From the NCBI RefSeq assembly GCF_003641205.1, contig NZ_CP032762.1, positions 3,410,001 through 3,474,000 of the forward strand: a stretch of 64,000 bases of DNA, written 5' to 3'. This DNA comes from Rhodococcus sp. P1Y (lineage in GTDB: Bacteria; Actinomycetota; Actinomycetes; Mycobacteriales; Mycobacteriaceae). The notes below the pieces were generated by a model. That model did not search any database and was not told the origin of the DNA. It saw only the letters and a list, made by a program, of their open reading frames with translations. Below, in pieces: positions 18,189 through 27,382 of this stretch. Positions within the stretch are counted from its first letter, which is position 1, and each line of letters begins with the position of its first letter. The position numbers and the translations under genes were made by a program.

Positions 18189-18899
18189 GTGCACCGCCGC
18201 TTCGTACTGCGATTTCGCCCCGCTCTCATCGCCATCGGATCGATCGCGGCGCTGACTCTGGCCGCATGCGGCTCCGATGTGACCGGAACGCCGGAGCCCG
18301 CTGGCCAGGGTGCGAGCGTGTCCTCGGAGCCGAGTGGAGGCTCCGATCTGGACGCCTTGCTCGTCGATCCCACGGTGTTCCCGTCGCCGTACGAGGCCAT
18401 CGTTCTACCGCCCCAGGCAATTGCCCAGGCATCACCGGATCTCACCGGCATCCCGGCGGGTGCCGAGGTCTCTCCTGCAGGGTGTAAGCCTGCGGAGGTC
18501 CAACCGGATGGTGCAGCGCTCATCGTGGGAACGGACAATGCCAACCGCGCGACGATCTCCGTCGAGTTGACCTCGGTCGACGAACCGCTGTCGGTGCGCG
18601 AGGAACAGCTGAAACAGTGCGCCGAAGTGCAGGCGTCCAAATCCGGTGCCACGTCCACGATTCGATCGACCGTTACCCCCGCACCGCCGATAAATGCCGA
18701 TGAGACACTTGCTGTTCGACAGACCGTGACGTCCGGAGCCGGCTCGGACGCAGTTACACAATCGATGCTGACGCTGATGGCGCAGGTAGGCGATGTCCGC
18801 ATTGCCGCCACGTACATGTCGTTCGGTGGCGAATCGACCGATGCTGCGACGCTGGACGAGATCTTCACCGCTGCTGTGCAGAAGGTGAACGCTGGCTAG
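18189..18899 (+). CDS. Secreted lipoprotein of unknown function
   Basis: A 236-residue lipoprotein. Basic N-terminus, hydrophobic helix and a perfect lipobox LAAC with Cys27, then a Ser/Gly/Glu-rich linker (about 28-55) and a globular extracytoplasmic domain with three Cys in total. The rest resembles mycobacterial lipoproteins with a PknH-sensor-like or DUF5642-type domain, but I am not certain of the family. GTG start with GGAGG upstream. It sits after the mscR terminator, so it is probably its own unit. Confidence 0.85.
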   Translation: MHRRFVLRFRPALIAIGSIAALTLAACGSDVTGTPEPAGQGASVSSEPSGGSDLDALLVDPTVFPSPYEAIVLPPQAIAQASPDLTGIPAGAEVSPAGCKPAEVQPDGAALIVGTDNANRATISVELTSVDEPLSVREEQLKQCAEVQASKSGATSTIRSTVTPAPPINADETLAVRQTVTSGAGSDAVTQSMLTLMAQVGDVRIAATYMSFGGESTDAATLDEIFTAAVQKVNAG

Positions 18900-18947
18900 C
18901 ACGCCACTCCGACAGATGTCGGGTTCGTGGACGAGCTCGGTACGCCG

Positions 18948-18975
18948 TTGTCCACAGGTAGGGATGTTGTCCACA
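18948..18975. promoter_or_regulatory. Two DnaA-box-like sites
   Basis: Two exact copies of TTGTCCACA at 18948-18956 and 18967-18975, same orientation, 19 bases apart start to start, each followed by GG. This nonamer matches the actinobacterial DnaA box. They lie 64-91 bases upstream of the DUF4192 gene start, where DnaA binding could influence transcription. Confidence 0.6.
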
Positions 18976-19038
18976 GGCATTCGGTAACCCCAGGTGGATC
19001 GAGCTGAGGGCATCAGCGAGTCGTGCACTGTGTGCGTC

Positions 19039-20169
19039 ATGACGACTCACCCCGATCCGCATCGACCCTCGGCGCTGCCGGAACTCATCTCCGGCCCGGA
19101 CGAACTCCTCGCGGCCATACCGGCATTCCTGGGATTCACCCCGCATCGCTCGATCGTTCTCGTGTGCCTCGACGGGCGCGAGTCGAGTGGACTGTCCATC
19201 GGCACGGTCATGCGTCACGATGTGACCCTGCCGCAGTCGCCGGACGGCGACGTGATGTCCGCTGTCGGCGTCACTGCCGAGATGGCAGAAGTTTCGGCAC
19301 ATTTCGCGTCGATCTGTGCTCGAAACGAGGTTCGCGGAGCGCTGGCATTGATCGTCGACGATCGGGCGCGGCCGCGCGCTGAAGGTGCTGCGGTCGACCG
19401 TCGAATTCGCTCGCTCGCTAGCCGTCTCGCACACGACCTGTCCGAACGAGGCACCGACTTGCTGCAGGTTTTCGTGGTCTCGGAACTCACGGCCGGCACT
19501 CGGTGGTGGGTCGCATTCGGACCGTTCGAGACTGGCATCCTTCCGGACCCGGCGACATCCCCCGTTGCACTCGCCTACCTGTTGGAGGGCAGGGGAGTGC
19601 ACGAGTCGAGGGACAAATTGAAAGAGGCGCTCGCCGCGGTCGACACGGCCGTCAGCCGAGACGTCGAGGCGTGGGTTGCGGTGAAGTACATGGACGAACC
19701 CGGACCGGACAGAGGTCCGCTGACGGCGATACTGTCCCAGTTCGCGACATGGGCCGCGGCGCCGCCGGACCGTCCGGCCGTGGTGCACTTGTCTGCGGAG
19801 AAAATCGCCGAGTACGGCGTGTGGTTGACCCGCGTGATGGTGCGAGACAGCTTGCTCGCAATCGCCTTGACCGGCTACGCCGATATCGCCGAACAACTCT
19901 GGAGCTATCTGATGCGATTGCTTCCGCCGGCTGAGCGAGCTTGTCCTGCAACGCTTCTCGGCTTCAGTGCGTACGCACGCGGAGAAGGTGCCCTCGCGGC
20001 GGTGGCCATCGACATCGCCCTCGACGCAGATCCCGAGTACTCGCTGGCGCGCCTATTGGATCGTTCGCTGTTGGCAGGTGCGCGGCCGGAGATGATCAGA
20101 GAAGTGGCACTCAGCGGCTATGCGATTGCCGAACTCTGCGCCGTCGAGCTTCCGCCGCCGATCGAATGA
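19039..20169 (+). CDS. DUF4192 domain protein
   Basis: A 376-residue protein of the DUF4192 family, restricted to Actinobacteria. It starts with the typical LPELISGPDELLAAIPAFLGFTP-like segment (about 13-33) and continues with an alpha/beta N-terminal half and a helical C-terminal half. The ATG at 19039 is chosen because family similarity begins right after it; an upstream frame from 18994 adds 15 residues. No signal peptide or membrane segment. Rv2712c occupies the equivalent place in M. tuberculosis. Function is unknown. The stop is 11 bases from that of convergent galE. Confidence 0.9.
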   Translation: MTTHPDPHRPSALPELISGPDELLAAIPAFLGFTPHRSIVLVCLDGRESSGLSIGTVMRHDVTLPQSPDGDVMSAVGVTAEMAEVSAHFASICARNEVRGALALIVDDRARPRAEGAAVDRRIRSLASRLAHDLSERGTDLLQVFVVSELTAGTRWWVAFGPFETGILPDPATSPVALAYLLEGRGVHESRDKLKEALAAVDTAVSRDVEAWVAVKYMDEPGPDRGPLTAILSQFATWAAAPPDRPAVVHLSAEKIAEYGVWLTRVMVRDSLLAIALTGYADIAEQLWSYLMRLLPPAERACPATLLGFSAYARGEGALAAVAIDIALDADPEYSLARLLDRSLLAGARPEMIREVALSGYAIAELCAVELPPPIE

Positions 20170-20180
20170 CGGATGCTCGA

Positions 20181-21170
20181 TCAGTTTTTCGGGGCGGCGG
20201 CGTGCGCACGATCGCCGAGGTTCTGCAGGTAAGACCATGCGTCGCTGACGATGACATCGAGGTCCGTCTTCGTCGGCGACCAACCCAGCTCGGCGATCGC
20301 GCGGTCACTGGATGCGATGAGGACTGCCGGGTCGCCCGCTCGGCGGGGCGCATCTTCGACGGCAATGGGTAGACCGGTCACGCGAGCACACGCGTCGATG
20401 ACCTCGCGAACCGAAAAGCCGGTACCACTGCCGAGATTGAGAATTCGGTGCGTCCCCGATGATCCGGTTTCCAGCGCCAGAATGTGGGCCTGCGCAAGAT
20501 CCGAAACATGGATGTAGTCGCGCACCGCAGTGCCGTCGTGGGTCGGCCAATCGGTACCGAAAACGGAAATTTTTGCGCGTTGACCGAGAGCGGTCTGCAG
20601 AACCAGTGGAATCAAATGCGTTTCTACGACCCGATTTTCACCGAAGTCCTTGTACGCCCCTGCGACGTTGAAATAGCGCAAACTGGTGGCAGCAAGGCCG
20701 TACGCGTCCGCGTACGACGTGATGGCATGATCGATCGCCAACTTGGTTGCGCCGTAAGGATTGGTAGGAGCGGTAGGCATCGACTCGGTGATCGGTGTGC
20801 GCTCGGGTTCACCGTACGTCGCGGCCGTTGAGGAGAAGACCAACCGCGGTGTGTTCGACGCCCTGATGGCGTCCAACAGCGCGATCGTCGTGACCACATT
20901 GCCCGACCAGTACTGGGCAGGAGCCACTACGGATTCGCCGACGAGCGACTGCGCTGCGAAATGAAGGACTCCGTCGAACTCGCCACCGTCGAGCACGGAC
21001 GAGGCGACATCCTTGATGTCGGCCTCGACGAATGTCGCCTTCGGCGGTACCGCGTCCAGATTGCCGGTCGACAGATCGTCCACGACGACCACCTCGTGGC
21101 CGCGATCCAGGAGGACCGCCGCGCAGACGCTTCCGACATAACCGGCCCCGCCGGTGACCAACAACTTCAC
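20181..21170 (-). CDS. galE: GalE, UDP-glucose 4-epimerase
   Basis: A 329-residue extended SDR interconverting UDP-glucose and UDP-galactose for cell-envelope galactan and exopolysaccharide. NAD-binding GGAGYVGS is at the N-terminus; catalytic Ser/Thr and Tyr-Lys appear as SSTAAT and YGATK; the sugar-nucleotide binding part follows. The GTG at 21170 is right after an AGGAGG site and gives the expected start [10 protein letters not shown]. It lies downstream of ideR on the same strand, as galE follows dtxR in Corynebacterium glutamicum. Confidence 0.95.
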   Translation of the reverse strand: MKLLVTGGAGYVGSVCAAVLLDRGHEVVVVDDLSTGNLDAVPPKATFVEADIKDVASSVLDGGEFDGVLHFAAQSLVGESVVAPAQYWSGNVVTTIALLDAIRASNTPRLVFSSTAATYGEPERTPITESMPTAPTNPYGATKLAIDHAITSYADAYGLAATSLRYFNVAGAYKDFGENRVVETHLIPLVLQTALGQRAKISVFGTDWPTHDGTAVRDYIHVSDLAQAHILALETGSSGTHRILNLGSGTGFSVREVIDACARVTGLPIAVEDAPRRAGDPAVLIASSDRAIAELGWSPTKTDLDVIVSDAWSYLQNLGDRAHAAAPKN

Positions 21171-21261
21171 TTCTCGTCCTCCTGATCGCCCTCGGGGTCG
21201 TGACGGCATGGCTGATCATGGGTTAGGCCCCCATGGGCGACCACGCCGTCACGAACCGTCG

Positions 21262-21948
21262 TCAGACTCGTTTGACCTGTACGGCGTGAGCCATTTCCTC
21301 CGAGATGTCGATTCCGCCGTGTCCGGGCACGGTGATCGTCACCGTGCCGGGCTTGGCTTCGACCGTGACGCGTGCGTCGGGAACCACTCCCGCATCACGC
21401 AACTGAGAAATGACCTCGGGATCGGACTGCACGTGCTCGGCCAGGCGGCGTACGACGACCGCTGTCGACTGCCCGTGCGGCAGATCTGTCAGCCGCACGA
21501 GATCCTCGTGCGCGGCCGCAGGTTGACCGAGGCCGAGCTCGTCGAGCCCCGGAATCGGATTTCCGTAGGGCGAGGTGGTCGGGTTGTTGAGGACCGCGAC
21601 AAGACGACGCTCGACTTCTTCGCTCATCACGTGTTCCCAGCGGCACGCTTCCGCGTGTACGTCCTCCCACCGAAGGCCGATGACATCGACGAGCAGACGC
21701 TCGGCAAGGCGATGCTTGCGCATCACTGCCACGGCCAGACTGCGGCCCTTTTCGGTCAGCTCGAGGTGGCGGTCGCCCGCGACAGACAGCAAGCCGTCGC
21801 GCTCCATGCGCGCAACCGTCTGACTGACAGTGGGACCGCTCTGCTCCAGGCGTTCTGCAATTCGTGCCCTCAGGGGCACGACGCCCTCTTCTTCCAAATC
21901 GTAGATCGTCCGGAGGTACATCTCCGTGGTGTCGACCAGATCCTTCAC
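21262..21948 (-). CDS. ideR: IdeR/DtxR, iron-dependent repressor
   Basis: A 228-residue iron-dependent repressor, almost the length of M. tuberculosis IdeR (230). The DNA-binding domain holds the ARIAERLEQSGPTVSQTV recognition region; metal ligands are Met10 and the CRWEH segment (Cys, Glu, His) near residue 102; the SH3-like third domain is present. The GTG at 21948 gives the start MKDLVDTTEMYL, which matches IdeR, and has AGGGG upstream; longer frames run into intergenic sequence. It controls siderophore and iron-storage genes. I saw no clear iron box near it. Confidence 0.98.
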   Translation of the reverse strand: MKDLVDTTEMYLRTIYDLEEEGVVPLRARIAERLEQSGPTVSQTVARMERDGLLSVAGDRHLELTEKGRSLAVAVMRKHRLAERLLVDVIGLRWEDVHAEACRWEHVMSEEVERRLVAVLNNPTTSPYGNPIPGLDELGLGQPAAAHEDLVRLTDLPHGQSTAVVVRRLAEHVQSDPEVISQLRDAGVVPDARVTVEAKPGTVTITVPGHGGIDISEEMAHAVQVKRV

Positions 21949-22118
21949 ACTCAACCCCTTCGTCGCGTCCGATTCTACCGTTGATCGGCGCGTATTGGCG
22001 CCGCAGCCCGCTCCGCTGGCGCGCCACCGAAGGCTCTTCCACCTGTACTCACCGGTAACCCAGTGCAACACCGCAGGATGCTCACACAGTCCCAGTCGGG
22101 CAAGTAGCGTTGCATTCC

Positions 22119-23390
22119 ATGGAAGACTCGGCGATCGCATCGCCACTCCGAACCTCGAGCAACCGGGACGACATAGTCGTCTGGAGCGCAGACTATCTGT
22201 CGTATCGGTGGAGTGACGACCATCCGATGAACCCGACGCGGCTCGAGCTGACCATGGCTCTCGCCGAGCAGATCGGTGTTCTCGAGGGTGTCGAACTCGT
22301 CGAACCGAATGCTGCATCCGACGAAGAACTACTCAGAATTCACACGCCCGGCTACATCGAGGCCGTCAAGCGTGCGCCCGATAAGGGCAAGTCCATCCTG
22401 GATCCCGACCAGGTGGAACACGGACTGGGCTCCGACGACAACCCGGTGTTCGAGAAGATGCACGAGGCGTCGGCAATGCTCACGGGTGGATCGCTTGCGG
22501 CGGCGCGCGAAATCGCTGCAGGGCGAGCGCGTCGTGCTGTGAGTATCGGCGGCGGCATGCACCACGCCATGCCGGACTGGGCCTCGGGCTTCTGCGTGTA
22601 CAACGACGCTGCCGTCGCCATCTCGTGGTTGTTGGACAACGGCTTCGATCGCATCGCCTACGTTGACGTCGACGCACACCACGGCGATGGAGTGCAGCAG
22701 GCATTCCTGCACGACCCGAGGGTGTTGACGGTGTCTCTGCATCAACACCCAGCGACGTTGTGGCCCAATACTGGTTGGTCGAGTGAGGTGGGGTCGGGCG
22801 CGGCCGAGGGCACGTCGATCAACATTCCGCTGCTACCGGGAACCGGAGACCGACTGTGGCTCAGGGCGTTTCATGCCATTGTTCCCGGGGCAATCGGCGC
22901 CTTCAGGCCGCAGATCATCGTCAGCCAGTGCGGAGTCGACAGTCATCGGGAGGATCCGCTCGCCGATCTTGCGCTCACGGTCGACGGGCAGAACGCAGCT
23001 TTCCTTGCGATGCGCGCACTGGCCGACGAGCATTCGGAGGGCCGCTGGCTCGCGGTCGGCGGTGGCGGCTACGGACTCGTCCGCGTCGTTCCGCGTGCAT
23101 GGACCCACCTCATCGCCGCTGCCCTCGGCCGATCTGTCGATCCGACTCTGCCGGTTCCGGATTTGTGGCGTGAGCGGGTCAGGGCGATGGCTCCGAGCAT
23201 TGATTTACCTCAGGTCATGGGCGACGGGGGAGACATCGACTTCCCGGCGTGGGACGGACCAGGGGGAGCGGTGGAGGGCTCGACCGAGGCCGCCGATCGT
23301 GCCATGGAGCGAGTGGACTCGGCGATCATCGCGACCAGACGCGCTTGTTTCCCGCTACTCGGACTCGATCCGGAGGACCCACGTGACTGA
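22119..23390 (+). CDS. acuC: AcuC-type protein lysine deacetylase
   Basis: A 423-residue member of the arginase/histone-deacetylase fold. Zinc and active-site motifs are GGGMHHAM (paired His), DVDAHHGDGVQ (zinc Asp and His), the SQCGVDSHREDPL zinc Asp and the C-terminal GGGGYG with its oxyanion region. It removes acetyl groups from lysines, classically reactivating acetyl-CoA synthetase in Bacillus. The ATG at 22119 is preferred to a TTG three codons upstream. Its stop overlaps the downstream GNAT/acyl-CoA ligase gene by 8 bases, so the two are expressed together. Confidence 0.93.
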   Translation: MEDSAIASPLRTSSNRDDIVVWSADYLSYRWSDDHPMNPTRLELTMALAEQIGVLEGVELVEPNAASDEELLRIHTPGYIEAVKRAPDKGKSILDPDQVEHGLGSDDNPVFEKMHEASAMLTGGSLAAAREIAAGRARRAVSIGGGMHHAMPDWASGFCVYNDAAVAISWLLDNGFDRIAYVDVDAHHGDGVQQAFLHDPRVLTVSLHQHPATLWPNTGWSSEVGSGAAEGTSINIPLLPGTGDRLWLRAFHAIVPGAIGAFRPQIIVSQCGVDSHREDPLADLALTVDGQNAAFLAMRALADEHSEGRWLAVGGGGYGLVRVVPRAWTHLIAAALGRSVDPTLPVPDLWRERVRAMAPSIDLPQVMGDGGDIDFPAWDGPGGAVEGSTEAADRAMERVDSAIIATRRACFPLLGLDPEDPRD

Positions 23391-26106
23391 ATCCACTGCC
23401 AAGGAAACCACTGCCAAGGAATCCACTGCCAAGGAATCCACAGCCAAGGAACGAGAGCGGTTGCGAGCCGAGACGGACTTCCCGAAGCACTGGGTCGCCG
23501 ACGTCCTTGCCTCGGACGGCGGGGTGGTGCACCTGCGGCCGATCGTGCCCTCGGACGCCGACGCGCTCATCGCATTCCACGGCAGGCTGTCCGAGCGCAC
23601 CCGCTACCTGAGGTACTTCGGTCCCTACCCGACGATGCCGCAACGCGACGTGCTCAATTTCACCACCGTCGACCATCACGCGCGGGTGGCATTCGTTGCG
23701 GTCCTCGGCGACGACATCATCGCCGTCGGACGCTACGAGCGGCTTCCCGAAGGCGACGGAAACTCGGCGGAGGTCGCCTTCGTCGTCGCCGACAATCATC
23801 AGGGTCGAGGACTCGGACCCATTCTGCTCGAGCATCTCGCAGGCGCTGCCGCGGAAAACGGCGTATCGATGTTCGTCGCCGAGGTGCTCGCCGAGAACCG
23901 AAACATGGTCACGGTGTTCCGGGAGGCCGGATATCAGGTGTCACGGAGCTTCGAGGGGGGCGTGCTCAGACTCGAGTTCGCGATCGATCCGAGCGAAGCC
24001 CTGTTGTCGGTGCGCAACTCCCGCGAGCGTGCTGCCGAGGCGCGAAGTGTGCGCAACGTCCTCAGCCCGACTTCGGTTGCCGTGATCGGTGCGTCCACGG
24101 ACAGCTCCAAGGTCGGCAACGCGGTACTCGCGAACCTGTTGGCGGGCGGTTTCACCGGGCCGGTGTATCCGGTCAACGCAGACCACCGCTCGGTACGCGG
24201 GGTCCGTGCGTACCGGACAGTTCGCGACATCCCGGATCCGGTGGATCTTGCGATCGCGGCGGTTCCGGCGGATGCAATCGACGAGGTTCTCGACGATTGT
24301 CTCGACAAAGGGGTCAAGGCACTCGTCGTCGTGTCCGGCGGTTTCGGTGAGTCGGGGCCGGCAGGACAGGAGAACGAACGTAGGTTGGCGCACGCCGCCC
24401 GCGCACACGGAATGCGGCTCGTGGGGCCCAACGCGTTGGGGGTCGCGAACACCGACCAGGAGTTCGCGCTCAACGCCACGCTCGCCCCGCATCTCCCGAT
24501 GCCGGGGCGCGTCGGATTCTTCTGCCAATCGGGCGCGCTCGGAATTGCGATTCTCGATCAGGCCACCAAGAGGAGTCTGGGGTTCTCGACGTTCGTGTCC
24601 GCAGGCAACCGAGCCGACGTGTCGGGTAACGACTTGCTGCAGTACTGGGACTCCGACCCAGCGACAGATGTGGTGTTGCTGTACCTGGAGAGCTTCGGAA
24701 ACCCGAGGAAGTTCACTCGGATCGCTCGACGGGTGGCCCGCTCCAAACCGATCGTCGCGGTCAAGAGTGGGCGCGGCGCAGTGCCGCCTGCACTCGCAAC
24801 CGGGCCGGACATCGACGATTCCATCGTCAAGGCTCTCTTCGAACAGGCAGGCGTGATTCAGGTCGACACGATTGCGCAACTCTTCGATTGCGCGATCCTC
24901 TTCGGCTACCAACCGCTGCCGGCGGGCCCGCGTGTGGCGGTAGTCGGGAACTCGACCGCTCTCGGGGTGCTCGCGGTCGACGCTGCACGTGCCGAGGGGC
25001 TGCACGCCGGAGCACCGATCGACGTCGGTCCGCAAGCCGGTCCTGAGGAGTTCGCTGCAGCGGTGTCCGGCGCCATGGATGCAGGTGATGTCGACGCAGT
25101 GATCGTCGTGTTCGTGCCCCCGGTCGCTGTGACCGTCGAGCCCTTCGCCGAAGCTCTCGGCGATGCAGTAAGCGGGGCAGACAAGCCCGTCCTCACGACA
25201 TTCCTTGCAACCGAGGGTATCCCGGACGTCCTCGCCGTGCGCGGCGATCAGGGTCAGCCGATACGAGGATCGGTGCCGTCGTACCCCAGCCCGGAGCGCG
25301 CAGTCACGGCCCTGGCGAAGGCCTGGCGGTACAGCGCATGGCGCGGTCGACCGTCCTCGCAGCCGATTCGTCCCAACGGAGTCGACTCCGAGCGAGCAAC
25401 CGCGCTGGTGAGAAGTTGGTCATCCGGTGGATCCGATCGATGGCTTTCGGATTTCGAAGCCGCGGAACTGTTGTCCTGCTATGGAATCGACGTCGTCGAA
25501 TTCAGATCTGTCACCGACGAGGACGAGGCCGTTGCAGCGGCGGACGAACTGGACTATCCCGTCGCGTTGAAGGCGACGGGCGAGCAGTGGCGGCACCGAC
25601 CCGACCTCGGGGGTGTGCGCCTCGACCTTGCGGGCCCCGACGCCGTTCGCGCTGCGTACAGAACATTGGCTGCGGACTCGGGCGAGCCACTGCTTCACGT
25701 GCAGAAGATGGCTGCAAAGGGAATCGGTTGCGTTGTCCGAGTGCAGGACGACCCCAGTTTCGGGTCGCTGATCTCGTTCGGTTTGGCGGGCGTACTGTCC
25801 GATCTGCTCGGAGATCGCGCATACCGAGTACTGCCGTTGACCGAGGACGAAGCCGTGCAGTTGATCGATGCGCCCAAAGCGGCCCCCCTGCTGTCTGGCT
25901 ACCGGAATGCGGTGCCCGTCAACAAGAGCGCGCTCGTCGATCTCGTGCAGCGGGTGTCTGCGATGGCCGACGACATCCCCGCGATCAGGGAACTTGCGTG
26001 TGAACCAGTGCTCGCGTCAGCGCACGGTGCCCAGACCACCGATGCGCGGGTACGTATCGGACCCGAACCGAGCCGCAACGATCTTGGGCCACGTCGGTTG
26101 AGGTAG
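23383..26106 (+). CDS. Pat-type GNAT/acyl-CoA ligase-like acyltransferase
   Basis: A 907-residue fusion. Residues about 5-25 are a TAKES repeat; 48-200 are a GNAT domain with the acetyl-CoA loop HQGRGLG (139-145) and a likely catalytic Glu130; 225-690 are CoA-binding and ligase domains like the alpha subunit of ADP-forming acetyl-CoA synthetase (VAVIGAS; CQSGALG); 690-900 are ATP-grasp-like. This order, GNAT first, is that of Streptomyces PatA rather than Salmonella Pat. Such enzymes acetylate a catalytic Lys of acyl-CoA synthetases. The GTG at 23383 follows CGGAGG and overlaps acuC. The ligase part is usually non-catalytic and senses metabolites; I did not test active-site loss. Confidence 0.93.
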   Translation: MTESTAKETTAKESTAKESTAKERERLRAETDFPKHWVADVLASDGGVVHLRPIVPSDADALIAFHGRLSERTRYLRYFGPYPTMPQRDVLNFTTVDHHARVAFVAVLGDDIIAVGRYERLPEGDGNSAEVAFVVADNHQGRGLGPILLEHLAGAAAENGVSMFVAEVLAENRNMVTVFREAGYQVSRSFEGGVLRLEFAIDPSEALLSVRNSRERAAEARSVRNVLSPTSVAVIGASTDSSKVGNAVLANLLAGGFTGPVYPVNADHRSVRGVRAYRTVRDIPDPVDLAIAAVPADAIDEVLDDCLDKGVKALVVVSGGFGESGPAGQENERRLAHAARAHGMRLVGPNALGVANTDQEFALNATLAPHLPMPGRVGFFCQSGALGIAILDQATKRSLGFSTFVSAGNRADVSGNDLLQYWDSDPATDVVLLYLESFGNPRKFTRIARRVARSKPIVAVKSGRGAVPPALATGPDIDDSIVKALFEQAGVIQVDTIAQLFDCAILFGYQPLPAGPRVAVVGNSTALGVLAVDAARAEGLHAGAPIDVGPQAGPEEFAAAVSGAMDAGDVDAVIVVFVPPVAVTVEPFAEALGDAVSGADKPVLTTFLATEGIPDVLAVRGDQGQPIRGSVPSYPSPERAVTALAKAWRYSAWRGRPSSQPIRPNGVDSERATALVRSWSSGGSDRWLSDFEAAELLSCYGIDVVEFRSVTDEDEAVAAADELDYPVALKATGEQWRHRPDLGGVRLDLAGPDAVRAAYRTLAADSGEPLLHVQKMAAKGIGCVVRVQDDPSFGSLISFGLAGVLSDLLGDRAYRVLPLTEDEAVQLIDAPKAAPLLSGYRNAVPVNKSALVDLVQRVSAMADDIPAIRELACEPVLASAHGAQTTDARVRIGPEPSRNDLGPRRLR
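23391..23452 (+). repeat. 15-bp in-frame tandem repeats in pat
   Basis: Units of GCCAAGGAATCCACT begin at 23398, 23413 and 23428, with partial copies on each side. They encode the TAKES/TAKET repeat at the N-terminus, before the GNAT domain. Being in frame, changes in copy number would lengthen or shorten the tail without frameshift. Confidence 0.8.
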
Positions 26107-26200
26107 CACCGTCGTTTGAAGAACTGCAGCGCGTCGTGATCGGGGGAAGTGCCGGTCGATGGTTGGCATCGCGTCAGGCACCGTAGAGATTTCAAGCAGC

Positions 26201-26242
26201 GACCGAACCGTGTCCCAGAGGGGGGAGGGACCCGGTCCGGTC
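26201..26242. terminator. Hairpin between convergent pat and sigB
   Basis: Arms 26201-26216 and 26227-26242 pair at 14 of 16 positions around a purine-rich loop. Placed between the pat stop and the sigB stop, it can serve both as terminator. Confidence 0.6.
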
Positions 26243-26305
26243 ACTGCATGAGGTGAGTCAGTGGGTCACATCACCACTGTTCCACCGGTTTTAGGGGGTG
26301 GCCGA

Positions 26306-27277
26306 TCAGCTCGCGTACGAGCGAAGCTTCTCGGCGCGATCGCCCTGGCGTAGCTTCACCATTACTTCGCGCTCGATCTGACGAACCCGCTCACGAGACA
26401 ACCCGAAGAGCTTGCCGATCTGATCGAGGGTGCGAGGCTGGCCGTCGTCCAATCCGTAGCGGAGACGGATCACCTGCTGTTCGCGCTCATCGAGCGTTCC
26501 CAGCACGAGCCTGACATCACTGTGCAGAAGGCCAGCGATGACCGCGTTCTCGGCCGACGTGGCCTCGGAGTCCTCGATGAAGTCACCGAGTGGCGCTTCT
26601 TCGTCGCTGCCGACGGGCATATCGAGGCTTACCGGGTCGCGGCTGTGATCGAGGAGATCGGCGATCTTTTCGGCTGGGATGCCGGACTCGTTCGACAACT
26701 CCTCGTCGGTCGCTTCCCGTCCAAGCTGCTGGTGAAGCTCACGCTTGATACGCGCCAACTTGTTGACCTGTTCGACGAGGTGGACTGGCAGACGAATGGT
26801 GCGGCTCTGATCTGCCATGCCGCGCGTGATGGCCTGTCGAATCCACCACGTGGCGTACGTGGAGAACTTGAAACCTTTGGCGTAGTCGAACTTTTCCATG
26901 GCCCGGATGAGACCGAGGTTCCCTTCCTGGATGAGGTCGAGCAACGGCATTCCGCGTCCTGTGTATCGCTTTGCGAGCGACACCACCAAACGAAGGTTCG
27001 CTTCCAGCAGGTGGCTACGGGCTGCACTTCCGTCGCGCACGATGATTGCCAGGTTGCGCTTCTTGACCGCTGTGAGTCGCTTGGTGTTCTCCAGCACGTT
27101 CTTCGCGTACAGCCCCGCCTCGATCCGCTTGGCGAGGTCGACCTCTTCGTCGGCGGTCAGCAGGGCGGTGCGGCCGATTCCGTTGAGGTAGACGCGAACG
27201 AGATCCGCAGCCGGGCTCTGTGCATCCAGATCGGCGTCGGTGGGGCGCGGGCGGGTCGTGGTGCTGGGGCTGGTCAT
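26306..27277 (-). CDS. sigB: SigB, principal-like sigma factor
   Basis: A 323-residue group 2 sigma factor, close to M. tuberculosis SigB in length. Regions 1.2-2.4 are at about 20-175 ([14 protein letters not shown], then [25 protein letters not shown] for -10 recognition), region 3 at about 180-250 and region 4.2 at the C-terminus ([21 protein letters not shown]). It directs stress and stationary-phase transcription. In M. tuberculosis and C. glutamicum sigB is next to ideR/dtxR; here the acuC-pat pair separates them. Confidence 0.97.
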   Translation of the reverse strand: MTSPSTTTRPRPTDADLDAQSPAADLVRVYLNGIGRTALLTADEEVDLAKRIEAGLYAKNVLENTKRLTAVKKRNLAIIVRDGSAARSHLLEANLRLVVSLAKRYTGRGMPLLDLIQEGNLGLIRAMEKFDYAKGFKFSTYATWWIRQAITRGMADQSRTIRLPVHLVEQVNKLARIKRELHQQLGREATDEELSNESGIPAEKIADLLDHSRDPVSLDMPVGSDEEAPLGDFIEDSEATSAENAVIAGLLHSDVRLVLGTLDEREQQVIRLRYGLDDGQPRTLDQIGKLFGLSRERVRQIEREVMVKLRQGDRAEKLRSYAS

Positions 27278-27382
27278 GACTTGCCTCCTGATCGGTGGTG
27301 TCTCATAGCGTTCAACGTCCGGAAGACTTGGAAAAGTTCCCGCGCTCTCGCCTGTGATACCCGTCTGACCAGGGTCTATCCC

